Shown: positions 16,784-25,305, counted from the first letter of the stretch. The stretch: 64,000 nucleotides of DNA from Pseudofrankia coriaricola (GCF_001854805.1 NZ_MBLO01000147.1:62001-126000), one strand, 5' to 3'. Numbers and translations: made by a program. Notes: a model not told the origin generated them from the sequence alone.

Positions 16784-17800
16784 TCATCCGCCCCGAGCGG
16801 CGAGAAGGCGGCGCAGGCTGGTGAGTCGGGCGGGGTCGGCGTGGCCGTCGCGGGCTGCCTGGTCCAGGGCGCAGTCCGCGAGGCCTTCGGCGTGGGTGCA
16901 GCCGGGGGGACAGTTGGCGGCGGCTTCGGCCAGCTCGGCGAACGCGGCGAGCACCCTGGCCAGGCTGACCGCCCCGAGCCCGAACGAGCGCACCCCCGGG
17001 GTGTCCACCACCCAGCCGCCGCCGGGCACCGGCAGGGCCACCGCGGCCGACGAGATGTGCCGGCCCCGACCGGTCACCGCGTTCACCTCGCCGATCTCCC
17101 TGGCCGCGTCCGGGACGAGCCGGTTGACCAGGGTGGACTTCCCGACCCCACTGTGACCGAACATCACACTCACCCGGTCGGTGATCAGCGCCCGTAGCTC
17201 GGCGGGGTCGACGTCCGGGCGGCTGGTGACGATGGTCACGCCGAGCGGCCGGTACAGGTCGCGCAGCTCCTCGTCGCCCGCGAGGTCCGCCTTGGTCAGG
17301 CAGAGCACTGGGTCGAGACCACCGTCGTAGGCGGCGACCAGGCAGCGGTCGACCAGGCCGGTACGCGGCGGCGGGTCGGCGAGCGCCGTCACGATGATGA
17401 GCTGGTCGGCGTTCGCGACGATCGGCCGCTCGGTCGGGTCGGTGTCGTCGGCGGTGCGCCGCAGCACGCTGGTGCGCTCGGCACGGCGCACCATCCGGGC
17501 GAGCGCGCCCGGATCGCCGGACACGTCACCGACGAGCGCCACCCGGTCGCCGACGACGACCGGCACCCGGCGCAGGTCCCCGCCCCGGATCGCGGCGACC
17601 ACGGCGCCGGCAAGGTCCGCCCGGCCGTCCGGCAGGGTGCGCCGGCAGCTGTAGCGGCCCCGGTCGACGGCGACCACCACCGCGTCGACGGCGTCGGCAT
17701 GCTCGGGGCGCTCGCGGGTACGCGGCCGTGAGCCGCGCCCCGGGCGGGTGCGGACGTCGTCCTCGTCGAGGTCGCGCCCGCTTCGTCGCGCGCCGCTCAT
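16784..17800 (-). CDS. rsgA: Ribosome small-subunit-dependent GTPase A
   Basis: 338 residues. The circularly permuted GTPase order is clear: G4 TKAD (169-172) comes before G1 GHSGVGKST (215-223) and G3 DTPG, and the C-terminal zinc knuckle is CPPGCTHAEGLADC. An OB-fold segment precedes the G domain. RsgA checks maturation of the 30S subunit. Start ATG 17800 overlaps the aroA stop as ATGA, so the two are co-translated; the aroA-rsgA pair is conserved in actinobacteria. The longer upstream frame is antisense-free but unnecessary. Confidence 0.95.
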   Translation of the reverse strand: MSGARRSGRDLDEDDVRTRPGRGSRPRTRERPEHADAVDAVVVAVDRGRYSCRRTLPDGRADLAGAVVAAIRGGDLRRVPVVVGDRVALVGDVSGDPGALARMVRRAERTSVLRRTADDTDPTERPIVANADQLIIVTALADPPPRTGLVDRCLVAAYDGGLDPVLCLTKADLAGDEELRDLYRPLGVTIVTSRPDVDPAELRALITDRVSVMFGHSGVGKSTLVNRLVPDAAREIGEVNAVTGRGRHISSAAVALPVPGGGWVVDTPGVRSFGLGAVSLARVLAAFAELAEAAANCPPGCTHAEGLADCALDQAARDGHADPARLTSLRRLLAARGG

Positions 17801-19191
17801 CCAGTGTCGCTTGGGGCCGAATGCGGGCCGGTGTTGCTTGAGGCCAGGTGCGGGCCGGCGAGCATCGCTGCCCACATGGCCGGGAACTCGGGCACCGTCT
17901 TGCCCGTCGTGGCGATGTCGTCGACCGTCACCCCCGGCACCGCGAGGCCCACCACGGCGTAGGTCATGGCGAGCCGGTGGTCGGCGAGCGGGTCGAGCCG
18001 CGCCCCGCGCAGCGGCGCCGGCCGGATGGCCAGGCCGTCCTCGGTGACGGTGATGTCGGCGCCGAGCCGGCCGAGCTGGTCGGCGAGCGCCCCGAGCCGG
18101 TCGGTCTCCTGCAGCCGCAGGTGGGCGATCCCGCGCAGGCGGGACGGCGAGTCGGCGAGCACGGCCAGCGCGGTGAGGACCGGGGCCGCCTCGCCGACGT
18201 CACCGAGGTCGGCGTCCAGGCCGCGCAGGCCGTCGCCGGCGCGCACGCGCATGCCCGCGGGCGTCCGCTCGGCGCGCGCGCCCATCTGCTCCAGCAGAGC
18301 GGGCAGCATGCGGCCGGGCTGCGTGGTGACCTCGGGCCAGTCCGGGATCAGGACGTCCCCGCCGGTCGCCACCGCGGCGGCGAGGAACGGGGCGGCGCTG
18401 TTGAGATCCGGCTCGATCGCCCGGTCGTAGGCGCGCAGCGGGCCGGCCGCCACCCGCCAGGTCGGCGGCTGGCCGGCGGCGGCCGCCACGACCTCGACCG
18501 CCGCACCCGCCGCCCGCAGGTCGGCGACCGTCATGTCCAGGTACGGGCCGGAGGGCAGCCGGCCGCCGACGTGGCGGACCTCGACGCCCCGGTCATAGCC
18601 CGGCGCGGCCAGCAGGAGGCCGGAGATCAGCTGGCTGGAGCTGGAGGCGTCGACGGTCACCGGGCCACCGGGGAGGCGGCCCTGGCCATGGATGGTGAAC
18701 GGCATCGCGTCGCCGTCGATGGCGGCGCCGAGGCGTCGCAGCGCGTCGAGCAGTGGGGTGAGCGGGCGCTCGCGCATCCGTGGGTCGCCGTCGAAGCGCG
18801 CGTCGCCGCGGGTCAGCGCGGCGAGCGCCGGGGTGAAGCGGGCGACGGTGCCCGCGTTGCCGCAGTCGACCGCGGTCGGGCCGCCGTCAGCGGAGCGCGA
18901 GCCGAGACCGCCCCGCACCACCCATTCCGTGCCCATGGCGACGGGAGAGGACTCCGTGTCCACCTCGATGCCGAGCGCCCGCAGCGCGCCGGCCATGAGC
19001 AGCGTGTCCCGGGAGCGCAGCGCGCCGCGCAGCCTGGAGACGCCGTCCGCCGCCGCGGCCAGGATCAGGGCCCGGTTCGTCCCGGACTTCGAGCCGGGCA
19101 CCCGCACCACGGCCCGCACCGGACCGCTCGCGGTCGGCGCTGGCCACGGGTCGGCCGGAACACGTGTCGCTGTCGTCACGCCCTCTAGCAT
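17797..19191 (-). CDS. aroA: 3-phosphoshikimate 1-carboxyvinyltransferase (EPSP synthase)
   Basis: 464 residues. PGSKSGTNRAL is the shikimate-phosphate/PEP site (most homologues have a hydrophobic residue where Gly stands), NAGTVAR is the loop that contacts PEP, and GDPRMRERP, DASSSSQLISGLLLAAP and LQETDRLGALADQL are all typical. It makes EPSP in the shikimate pathway to aromatic amino acids. The last 15 or so residues are a short Ser/Pro tail not usual in the family. ATG 19191 is used; GTG 19179 with AGAGGG is an alternative. It overlaps rsgA by four bases. Confidence 0.95.
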   Translation of the reverse strand: MLEGVTTATRVPADPWPAPTASGPVRAVVRVPGSKSGTNRALILAAAADGVSRLRGALRSRDTLLMAGALRALGIEVDTESSPVAMGTEWVVRGGLGSRSADGGPTAVDCGNAGTVARFTPALAALTRGDARFDGDPRMRERPLTPLLDALRRLGAAIDGDAMPFTIHGQGRLPGGPVTVDASSSSQLISGLLLAAPGYDRGVEVRHVGGRLPSGPYLDMTVADLRAAGAAVEVVAAAAGQPPTWRVAAGPLRAYDRAIEPDLNSAAPFLAAAVATGGDVLIPDWPEVTTQPGRMLPALLEQMGARAERTPAGMRVRAGDGLRGLDADLGDVGEAAPVLTALAVLADSPSRLRGIAHLRLQETDRLGALADQLGRLGADITVTEDGLAIRPAPLRGARLDPLADHRLAMTYAVVGLAVPGVTVDDIATTGKTVPEFPAMWAAMLAGPHLASSNTGPHSAPSDTG

Positions 19192-19281
19192 GCCCTCGCC
19201 CCCGCACTGATTCGCGGGCCGGTCCGCGGGTTCGACGGCTGCCCGACGCCTGAATGTGGGCGAATCGGCGCAGGCCGCGAT

Positions 19282-20481
19282 CTAGCTCGGTCTTCTCGCG
19301 GAGGCGATGAGGTGGATACCGATGGACTCGCCTTCGCGCTCCGCGGCGAGTTCGACCTCGGTGCGAACCAGAGTGGGGAACGAGGACATGTCCGCTGACA
19401 GCGCCCGCTTCACCGCCTCGACGGACAGCACGGTGCGCGGCCGGACCCAGTCGACCTCCAGGCCGGCGCTCGTCAGCACGGCCTTGAGCTCCTCGGGCCA
19501 GAAGCACCGGGTGATCGTGCCGTCCTCCGCCGGGACGAGCACGACGTCGGCCCGTGGCACGTCGGAGAGCTCGGCCCAGCGGTGCTGCTCGGCCAGCCGG
19601 GCCAGGCCCAGCAGCAGCGAGTCGACGCACAGCAGCAACTGGCCGCCCGGCCGCAGCAGCCGGTGGATCTCCTCGAGGGTGCTCTCGGTGGCCAGGCAGA
19701 ACGACAGTGCCCGTCCCTCGGCCAGCACCGCGTCGAACGACGCCGGCGCGAACCAGTCGAGGCTGCGGGCGTCGCCCACCACGCTGCGCAGCGCACCAGG
19801 CGGACCCCCGCCGGGCTGTTCGCCCGCGCGGCGCGCGCCGGACGCTGTCCTCGTCATCGCCTGCGAGGACGGCACCGACCGGCCGCGGCCGAGGGGCGGC
19901 GCCTGGCCACGTGCGCGCTCCCTGGGCCCCCCGAAGTCCCTGGGGCCCCGACCGGATCGGCCAAGGCCGGGACTCCCGCCGGATGGGCGAAGCCCGGCGC
20001 CCCCGCCGGATCGGTGCCAGGGTTCCTCCCAGACCGGTGCCAGGGTTCCTGCCGGGTCGGCGCCGGGATCCCTGCCGGATCGGCGAAGCCGATCGGGCAG
20101 GCCTGGAAGCCGGTCCGGGAAACCTGTTGGGAGGTCCGCGATCTGGGAGGTCTGCTGGGAGTCCGGCGATCTGGGAGTCCGGCGATCCATGAGGTCCGCC
20201 GGGAGGTTCGTGACCTGGGCGGCGTCACCGACGACGCGGATGACCTGGTGACCGGCCGCCACCATCTGCCGGGCGAACCGGTCACGCTGCCCGGAGACGT
20301 CGAGCACCCTTGACGGCGCGCCCGGCAGCCACTCGCGCAGCTGGACCGAGGCGACCTCGTCGTAGAACGACCAGTAGGGGTCGTCGCTGCCCGCGGGCGC
20401 CTCGCAGACCACGGTGGGTGCGAGGGGGCGACGAAACTCCGGATCACCAAGCTCAGGATCGGCGCCGGGACCAGAAAGCAT
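19282..20481 (-). CDS. SAM-dependent methyltransferase with in-frame repeat insertion
   Basis: 399 residues, a class I methyltransferase fold split in two. Residues 1-90 contain the SAM strand RVLDVSGQRDRFARQMVAAG, where the usual glycine-rich loop is degenerate. Residues from about 205 continue with SVVGDARSLDWFAPASFDAV and the LRPGGQLLLCVDSLLLGLA strand. Between them, about 110 residues are Pro/Gly/Arg-rich low complexity encoded by the 25-bp/12-bp repeat element (19967-20211). Without the insertion the protein would be about 290 residues, the normal size. The reading frame is intact. Substrate unknown; it sits next to aroA on the same strand. Confidence 0.85.
   Translation of the reverse strand: MLSGPGADPELGDPEFRRPLAPTVVCEAPAGSDDPYWSFYDEVASVQLREWLPGAPSRVLDVSGQRDRFARQMVAAGHQVIRVVGDAAQVTNLPADLMDRRTPRSPDSQQTSQIADLPTGFPDRLPGLPDRLRRSGRDPGADPAGTLAPVWEEPWHRSGGGAGLRPSGGSPGLGRSGRGPRDFGGPRERARGQAPPLGRGRSVPSSQAMTRTASGARRAGEQPGGGPPGALRSVVGDARSLDWFAPASFDAVLAEGRALSFCLATESTLEEIHRLLRPGGQLLLCVDSLLLGLARLAEQHRWAELSDVPRADVVLVPAEDGTITRCFWPEELKAVLTSAGLEVDWVRPRTVLSVEAVKRALSADMSSFPTLVRTEVELAAEREGESIGIHLIASARRPS
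19967..20211. repeat. Composite repeat (R25/R12 family), copy A, inside the methyltransferase gene
   Basis: On the plus strand five diverged R25 units start at 19967, 19993, 20017, 20040 and 20063 (23-26 bp, consensus near CCGGGATCCCTGCCGGATCG), followed by several R12-like units built on TGGGAGGTC between 20127 and 20211. The same order, R25 then R12, occurs at 20718, 43130 and 62935, and inverted at 35493. Confidence 0.8.
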
Positions 20482-20799
20482 GAACCATTCCTACCCTTCG
20501 AAGGGCCGCGATGCGAGGCATGTCACAGACCAGGGGCGGAAGCCTCAAACGTCGGAGGGTTTGCGGTCATCCTTCCTCCTGCCGCGCAGTGCACGGGCGG
20601 CGGGACCGCCCGTGATGTCGCGGGGAGGGCTTCGGTGGGGCTCACAGCACAACCTGATCTCATGACTCGAACCGTCGATGGCGCGACGCCCCGAGGTTGC
20701 TCCCAGAGCGGTGGAATCCGGGGTTCCTCCTCGATCGGCGAGGCTGATCCGGGAGGTCTGCCGGGAGGTCGGCTGGCAGGTCCAGCCACCCAGATCGCT
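20482..20799. other. Gap between methyltransferase and Tex30-like hydrolase
   Basis: 318 bases between divergent genes. The right part holds repeat copy B (20718-20783); the left part has no recognisable gene or promoter hexamers. A plus-strand frame (20635 onward) is continuous with the hydrolase gene, so translation from further upstream cannot be excluded. Confidence 0.4.
20718..20783. repeat. Composite repeat (R25/R12 family), copy B
   Basis: One R25 unit (20718-20742, CCGGGGTTCCTCCTCGATCG and five more bases) followed by three R12-like units (CCGGGAGGTCTG, CCGGGAGGTCGG, CTGGCAGGTCCA). It ends 17 bases before the chosen hydrolase start. Confidence 0.75.
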
Positions 20800-21588
20800 A
20801 TGGCCACATCCGCCGCCGCGCAAACCCCTGTTTCTGTGGACGGCGGACGGCTGCTCGTGGTTCCCGGTGTTGGCCAGCAGCTGGCCGCCAGTGCCGGCGG
20901 CGCGGCCGGCGGCACCGATGGCACACCGGTGGTGGTGCTGCTGCATGGCGCCGGGTCCGGCACCGACACGCCGCTGCTGCGGCGCCTGACCGAGCTGCTC
21001 GTCGTCGCGGGCGTCACCGTCGGCCGGCTGGAGATGCCCTACCGGGTCGCCGGCCGCAAGGCGCCCGACCGCCCGGCGCGCCTCGACGCCGTGCTCATGG
21101 CCGCCGTCGCGGCGCTGACCGGGGGTGCGCCGCCCGCCGAGGGCGCGCCGCGCCGGCTCGCGTTGGCGGGCGCGTCCATGGGTTCCCGGGTCGCGGTGCG
21201 CACCGCGAGGGCGGTCGGGGCTCGTGCGGTGCTGGCGCTCGGGTTCCCGCTGAACCCACCGCCCCCCCGGCCATCGCTTCGCGAGAGCCCGGGGACCCCT
21301 GCTCGCGACCGGCCCTCGCGCCAGGTGGAGCTGTCCGGCGCCGGCGTGCCGGTGCGCGTCGTCCAGGGAGAACGAGACTCCTTCGGCAGGCCAGAGCCCG
21401 ATCCGCGGCGCGGCGTCGAGGTGGTCGTCGTGGCCGGCGCCGACCACTCGTTCAAGGTCAGGGTCCGGGATTGCCGTGCCGCCGAAGAGGTGATCGAGGA
21501 AGCCGCCATGCTCGGGGCGACCTGGCTGCTGCAGCGGCTGGACGTGCCCTCCTCGCCCGCCGGCGGCTCGGGGAGGCCGGTCTCGTAG
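20800..21588 (+). CDS. Alpha/beta hydrolase of the Tex30/KANL3 type
   Basis: 262 residues. VVVLLHGAGSGTDTPLLRRL gives the oxyanion loop, GASMGSRVA the nucleophile elbow, VQGERDSFGRP the acid and VVAGADHSFKV the His; this spacing is typical of the Tex30/KANL3-like hydrolases, whose substrates are unknown. ATG 20800 was chosen because the frame upstream is made of repeat DNA. The Shine-Dalgarno is poor, so translation may begin upstream and carry a repeat-encoded N-terminus. It stands alone, 256 bases before the sigR promoter. Confidence 0.87.
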   Translation: MATSAAAQTPVSVDGGRLLVVPGVGQQLAASAGGAAGGTDGTPVVVLLHGAGSGTDTPLLRRLTELLVVAGVTVGRLEMPYRVAGRKAPDRPARLDAVLMAAVAALTGGAPPAEGAPRRLALAGASMGSRVAVRTARAVGARAVLALGFPLNPPPPRPSLRESPGTPARDRPSRQVELSGAGVPVRVVQGERDSFGRPEPDPRRGVEVVVVAGADHSFKVRVRDCRAAEEVIEEAAMLGATWLLQRLDVPSSPAGGSGRPVS

Positions 21589-22269
21589 CTTTCCCAGGCC
21601 CGCCTTCGACCGGTGGTCCCGACCAGGCCTGTCCAGGCCCGTCGTGGCCGTGACGGCCGGTCCGGCCGAAGCGCCGCCCGGACGACGGCGAGTCCTAAGG
21701 AGGCCCGGAGGCCTCCGGCCCGCCCGGTCAGGAATTCCTCGGGCCTGTCCAGGGATCCGCTCCAGGGATAGGGATCCGCCCTGAGCGGTCGCTCAGGAAT
21801 CCCGGTCCGGTGGACCTGGGGAATCCCGAAGACGGCCAGGTGGTTGGCTGAGACGGAAGCCAAGGTCACGGAGGTCAGATTGACGTCTGAGAGCCAGCTG
21901 CGCCGGCCTGCCGCCCCGGCGGGGATGATCGGCGGTACAGGCCCATGGGCGGCCCGCGAGGTCGGCTCGTGGACGGGCGTACCTCCGCTGAGCGGGGTAT
22001 CGTCACCACGGAAGGCCAGTGACAGCCGCTCGGCGCAGCCGATCACGCGATGGGAAGACGTGGCGGGCCGTGAGGCCCTGAAGGGCGACGTCCCGGCGGG
22101 CGAAGGCACGACGGACGAGAATCCGTCGGCGGCCGGCGACATCGCGACGACGGCGACGACGGCGGGCGGCCGGCGGACCAGCACGGTTGTTGACGTTCAG
22201 TCAGCTTCCCGGGGGCCCGCGACGTCGGCCGGGGAGGACCGCCTCCCGGGCCACCCGAGCGGTGAGGGA
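21589..22269 (+). other. sigR leader region with long open frame
   Basis: 681 bases before the conserved part of sigR. It contains the sigma-R promoter (21820-21845). The sigR frame stays open back to TTG 21844, with an in-frame ATG at 21925, about 115 codons of low-complexity Ala/Gly/Thr sequence before the conserved domain. Streptomyces makes a longer, unstable sigma-R isoform from an upstream start; this region could encode a counterpart, but no strong Shine-Dalgarno is visible. Confidence 0.45.
21820..21845 (+). promoter_or_regulatory. Sigma-R-type autoregulatory promoter
   Basis: GGAAT (21820-21824), exactly 18 bases, then GTT (21843-21845): the published consensus for Streptomyces sigma-R (GGAAT-N18/19-GTT) without a mismatch, lying upstream of sigR itself. 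A second GGAAT at 21796 has no matching -10. This supports thiol-stress-induced positive feedback. Confidence 0.82.
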
Positions 22270-22881
22270 GTGATCCTGGTCGACGAGACCACCGAGGAGC
22301 GGGGCGCGCGATTCGAGCGTGACGCCCTTCCCTACCTCGACCAGCTGTACGCGGCCGCGCTGCGGATGACGCGCAACCCGGCGGATGCCGAAGATCTTGT
22401 TCAGGAGACCTTCGTCAAGGCGTTCGCGGCCTTCCACCAGTTCCAGGAGGGCACGAACCTCAAGGCCTGGCTGTACCGCATCCTCACCAACACCTTCATC
22501 AACAACTACCGGAAGCGCCAGCGCCAGCCGCTCCAGAGCCCGACCGAGCAGGTCGAGGACTGGCAGCTCGCGGAGGCGGAGTCGCACACCTCGACGGGTC
22601 TCAAGAGCGCAGAGATGGAGGCGCTCGAGCACCTGCCAGACAGCGACATCAAGGAAGCGCTCCAAGCGCTCCCCGAGGACTTCCGGATGGCCGTCTACCT
22701 GGCCGACGTGGAGGGTTTCGCCTACAAGGAGATCGCCGAGATCATGGGCACGCCCATCGGCACGGTGATGTCCCGGCTGCATCGAGGCCGGCGCGGCCTG
22801 CGCAAGTCGCTGGAGCAGTACGCCAGGGAGCGCGGGCTGGTTCCCGCCGGCTCCCCTGGGAACGAGGGCGGTGCCTCGTGA
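22270..22881 (+). CDS. sigR: RNA polymerase sigma factor SigR (SigH), ECF group
   Basis: 203 residues from GTG 22270. Region 2 ([20 protein letters not shown], then [18 protein letters not shown] and [20 protein letters not shown]) and region 4 ([20 protein letters not shown], then [20 protein letters not shown]) match streptomycete SigR and mycobacterial SigH almost word for word. It directs the response to disulfide stress and is held inactive by RsrA, encoded with a GTGA overlap. Start: GAGGGA lies just before GTG 22270, but the frame stays open to 21844, so a longer isoform is possible. It is driven by its own sigma-R promoter at 21820. Confidence 0.95.
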   Translation: MILVDETTEERGARFERDALPYLDQLYAAALRMTRNPADAEDLVQETFVKAFAAFHQFQEGTNLKAWLYRILTNTFINNYRKRQRQPLQSPTEQVEDWQLAEAESHTSTGLKSAEMEALEHLPDSDIKEALQALPEDFRMAVYLADVEGFAYKEIAEIMGTPIGTVMSRLHRGRRGLRKSLEQYARERGLVPAGSPGNEGGAS

Positions 22882-23168
22882 GCTGCGGCCACCCGCACGA
22901 CATCGACTGCCGCAAGGTTCTCGACGCGGTCTTTCTGTACCTCGACGGAGAGTGCGACGGGACCCAGCAGAACCTGATCCGCGCCCACCTCGACGAGTGC
23001 TCGCCGTGCCTGCGCGAGTTCGGCGTCGAGCACGAGGTGAAGCTGCTGGTGGCGCGCAAGTGCGGCGGCGACCGGGCCCCCGACTCACTGCGCGCCAACC
23101 TGCTGGTCCGCCTGCGCGCCGCGCGGGTCGAGGCCGACGCGACCACCAGTGAGCTGAGCGCCGAGTAG
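22878..23168 (+). CDS. rsrA: Zinc-dependent redox anti-sigma factor RsrA
   Basis: 96 residues. The ZAS motif HLDECSPC (His37, Cys41, Cys44) with Cys11 in the segment DIDCRKV reproduces the residue numbers of the Streptomyces protein, where these ligands hold zinc and form the disulfide that frees sigma-R. Additional Cys at 3, 26 and 62 could take part in trigger disulfides. GTG 22878 overlaps the sigR stop (GTGA), coupling the two proteins. Release of sigma-R on oxidation would raise transcription from the promoter at 21820. Confidence 0.95.
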   Translation: MSCGHPHDIDCRKVLDAVFLYLDGECDGTQQNLIRAHLDECSPCLREFGVEHEVKLLVARKCGGDRAPDSLRANLLVRLRAARVEADATTSELSAE

Positions 23169-23523
23169 GGCAGCCAGGCCCGCGCGGAGCGCTGCCGGGC
23201 CGCCTTCGGCCGCTGAACGCCCTCCCCGGGTTTCGGCCCGGGTCGAGTCGAGGCGTATGACAGCGCCGGCACGATCAGCCATCGGCGAGCCGGCTGGGCT
23301 GGCGGCTCCGGCCGCGGAGCGCGCCCCTGCTGGGCCTTACTTACGGGCACCGCCAGGCTCAGCCGGCCTGCCAGCGGCGGCCTTGGCGCCCCTGCTGGGC
23401 CTACGGGCACCGCGCTTCCCAACCGGCCGGCCGTCGAGCAACGCTTGACGCTTGTGCCCGCTCGGCGGCCAGGCGGTGGGAACCCCCATGAGGGCCGCAC
23501 TGCGGGCCGATGGGGGGCGTCTG
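23169..23523. other. Gap between convergent rsrA and bL37 gene
   Basis: 355 bases without a gene. It contains a short hairpin CCCGGG/CCCGGG near 23227-23245 and an imperfect direct repeat of about 26 bases: CGCCCCTGCTGGGCC followed by ACGGGCACCG at about 23321 and again at about 23388. The first could help terminate rsrA. Confidence 0.4.
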
Positions 23524-23598
23524 TCAGGTGTTGGGGCGCTTGCCGTGGTTGGCCTTGCTCTTCGCGCGGGCGCGCCGCTTACGCTTCTTCTTCGCCAT
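23524..23598 (-). CDS. 50S ribosomal protein bL37
   Basis: A 24-residue basic peptide: MAKKKRKRRARAKSK followed by ANHGKRPNT. The ANHGKRPN ending is that of mycobacterial bL37, a ribosomal protein found in actinobacterial 50S structures. GGAGG lies seven bases before ATG 23598. It is encoded opposite to rsrA. Such short genes are normally missed by gene finders with a length cut-off, so the motif and Shine-Dalgarno carry the call. Confidence 0.88.
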   Translation of the reverse strand: MAKKKRKRRARAKSKANHGKRPNT

Positions 23599-23721
23599 GC
23601 CGCGACCTCCTTCCCTTGCCTGTCGCCGCCTTGGGCGGCGGGCGCAGTGCGCCCGCCGTCGAACGCTTCGCGTCCGACAATGTAGCCCGGGGTGGGTGCG
23701 GCAGGCTGGGGACCCGCCTGA

Positions 23722-24516
23722 TCACGGGCCGGTCCCGCGGCCGGGTTCCTTCGTGACGGACGTGGCGGTGGACGTTCCCGAGGAGGACGCGTCCGCCGGG
23801 CGCCCGGCGGGCAGGGCCGCCGTCGGTCGACGGGGCCGGCGAGTGGCGGCGGGGGAGCCGTCGCGGTCTCCCCGAGTGTCCGCGTCCGCGTCGTCGGCCG
23901 AGCCGTCTTCGTCGGTCGTCGCCGTGGCTCGCTGCCGCTGGCGGCGCCGGCGGGCGCGTTCGGCCCCTCGGGCGCGCAGCGTCCGGTTCGCCCGTACGGG
24001 CGCGAGCCCCGCGAACAGCGCCACGCCGGACACGATCAGCACGTCCCCGGCGCTGAGCACCGACGGAGCCACCCAGAAGGGAAACGGGATCACGTCGCCG
24101 AGCACACGCAGCCGGGTGTCGTCGCCCGCGAGCGTGTAGTACCGCGAGGACGCCACATCGTCCCGCTCAACCCCGGCCGAGCTGATCGCCGCCGTCGAGA
24201 CCGGCATCTGGCCATGGTTCGCGCCGATCACCGCCGCATTCAGCGCCAGCCCGAAGAACAGCAGGAATAGTCCGGGAACCCGCCGGTTCGCCGCGGTCAG
24301 GGCAGCGGCGAGTGCGGCGGCGGCGATCCAGCCCACGGTCCGGGCGCTGTCCACAAGCGCGGCGATGACCAGCGCCAGGACGATGCCCGCGGCGAGCCAG
24401 CCGAGCCGTACCCGGATGCGTCCCAGGGCGTCGAGGGTCCCTCCGCGCAGTCGGGCGACCAGCAGGCCGATCAGCAGGGCGAGGACGAGAAGAACGAACA
24501 CACCTGTAGTTTGCAA
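23722..24516 (-). CDS. Membrane protein of the DUF5317 type
   Basis: 264 residues. The first 180 contain about five hydrophobic helices (VLLVLALLIGLLVARL; WLAAGIVLALVIAALV; TVGWIAAAALAAALTAA; GLFLLFFGLALNAAVIGAN; VLIVSGVALFAGLAPV), with the LGDVIPFP segment seen in DUF5317 proteins. The last 80 residues are an Arg/Asp/Thr-rich disordered tail, presumably cytoplasmic. Start TTG 24516 follows GGAAG; GTG 24501 is an alternative. Function unknown; it is frequently near sigma-R/biotin-carrier genes in this lineage only as far as I can infer. Confidence 0.8.
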   Translation of the reverse strand: MQTTGVFVLLVLALLIGLLVARLRGGTLDALGRIRVRLGWLAAGIVLALVIAALVDSARTVGWIAAAALAAALTAANRRVPGLFLLFFGLALNAAVIGANHGQMPVSTAAISSAGVERDDVASSRYYTLAGDDTRLRVLGDVIPFPFWVAPSVLSAGDVLIVSGVALFAGLAPVRANRTLRARGAERARRRRQRQRATATTDEDGSADDADADTRGDRDGSPAATRRPRRPTAALPAGRPADASSSGTSTATSVTKEPGRGTGP

Positions 24517-24754
24517 GCCAAGGCACTTCCACCGCTTCCGTGGGGTCCCGCCCGACCTTCGCCACGCCGGCTGGGCTCGCCGCGAAGCGGTTTTGCGATG
24601 GCGCTCCGCGACATCCGACGCCTGAAACGGTCTAGCGGCGTCAGCCGACTACGCTGGCAGACGGACCGGAGAGCCGGTGACGTGGGCGGCCCGGTCAGCT
24701 GCCGGATCTCTGGTGATGTGCGCGACGCGCACTGTGCCCCCCGAAGGGATGACC

Positions 24755-24982
24755 ATGGCCGAGGAAGTCCGCGCCGAGATGGTGGCGAACGTCTGGAAGG
24801 TCGTCGTGGGGGTGGGAGACCCTGTCGGCGCCGGAGACGCGTTGGTGATCCTCGACTCGATGAAGATGGAGATCCCGGTCATCAGCGAGGACGGCGGCAC
24901 GGTGGCCGAGATCGCCGTCCGGGAGGGCGACGTCGTCCAGGACGGCGACCTCATCGCGATCGTGGAGCCGACCCCGGCCTGA
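24755..24982 (+). CDS. Small biotinylated carrier protein (TB7.3-like)
   Basis: 75 residues, a single biotinyl domain with the acceptor Lys37 in LDSMKMEIPV and the half-repeat GTVAEIAVREGDVVQDGDL. It matches mycobacterial Rv3221c/TB7.3 along its length and has the same location between sigR/rsrA and pdtaS. Its enzyme partner is not known; a carboxylase carrier function is likely. Start ATG 24755 is six bases after GAAGGG; ATG 24749 would leave no spacer. The biotin genes bioF-D-B-bsaP lie next door, convergent. Confidence 0.92.
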   Translation: MAEEVRAEMVANVWKVVVGVGDPVGAGDALVILDSMKMEIPVISEDGGTVAEIAVREGDVVQDGDLIAIVEPTPA

Positions 24983-24999
24983 GGGCATGGGCGGCCTCC

Positions 25000-25038
25000 G
25001 CCGCGGGCTGGGGTCCTCGGTGGATCCCCGCCCGCGGC
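25000..25038. terminator. Hairpin between convergent biotin-carrier and bsaP genes
   Basis: GCCGCGGGC (25000-25008) pairs with GCCCGCGGC (25030-25038) and, past a one-base bulge, GGGG with CCCC. Strong stem between the stops of the carrier (24982, plus) and bsaP (25045, minus). No T-run. Confidence 0.6.
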
Positions 25039-25044
25039 CGCTCG

Positions 25045-25305
25045 TCAGCTGGCGGTGACGCCGTGTTCCGCGCAGCGAGCCGTCCAGCCGGTGGGAACGA
25101 CCTGGACGACCAGCCTGCGCCGGCAGGTGGGGCAGTAGCGCGGTGGTTCCAGCGCGCGCGCCGCCGCGCAGCGATCATGGGAGCCCGTGGCCGCCGGCTC
25201 GCCGCAGCGGTCGCAGTAGCCGACCGGCGCGACCTGAACCGCTCCTGCTCGGTACGGCGAAGGGCCGTCGTGGGGGCCTGCCACCTGGTCCTCGTTCCTC
25301 GTCAC
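25045..25305 (-). CDS. bsaP: Biotin synthase auxiliary protein BsaP
   Basis: 86 residues with cysteine pairs YCDRCGEP (31/34) and RYCPTCRRR (58/61), further Cys46 and Cys78 and several His, in the pattern of the small protein encoded after bioB in mycobacteria (Rv1590), shown to support BioB activity, probably by serving its auxiliary Fe-S cluster. Located 73 bases after bioB on the same strand. GTG 25305 has GGAGG nine bases upstream; an in-frame GTG at 25335 lacks one. Identification rests on context plus the Cys pattern. Confidence 0.82.
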   Translation of the reverse strand: MTRNEDQVAGPHDGPSPYRAGAVQVAPVGYCDRCGEPAATGSHDRCAAARALEPPRYCPTCRRRLVVQVVPTGWTARCAEHGVTAS

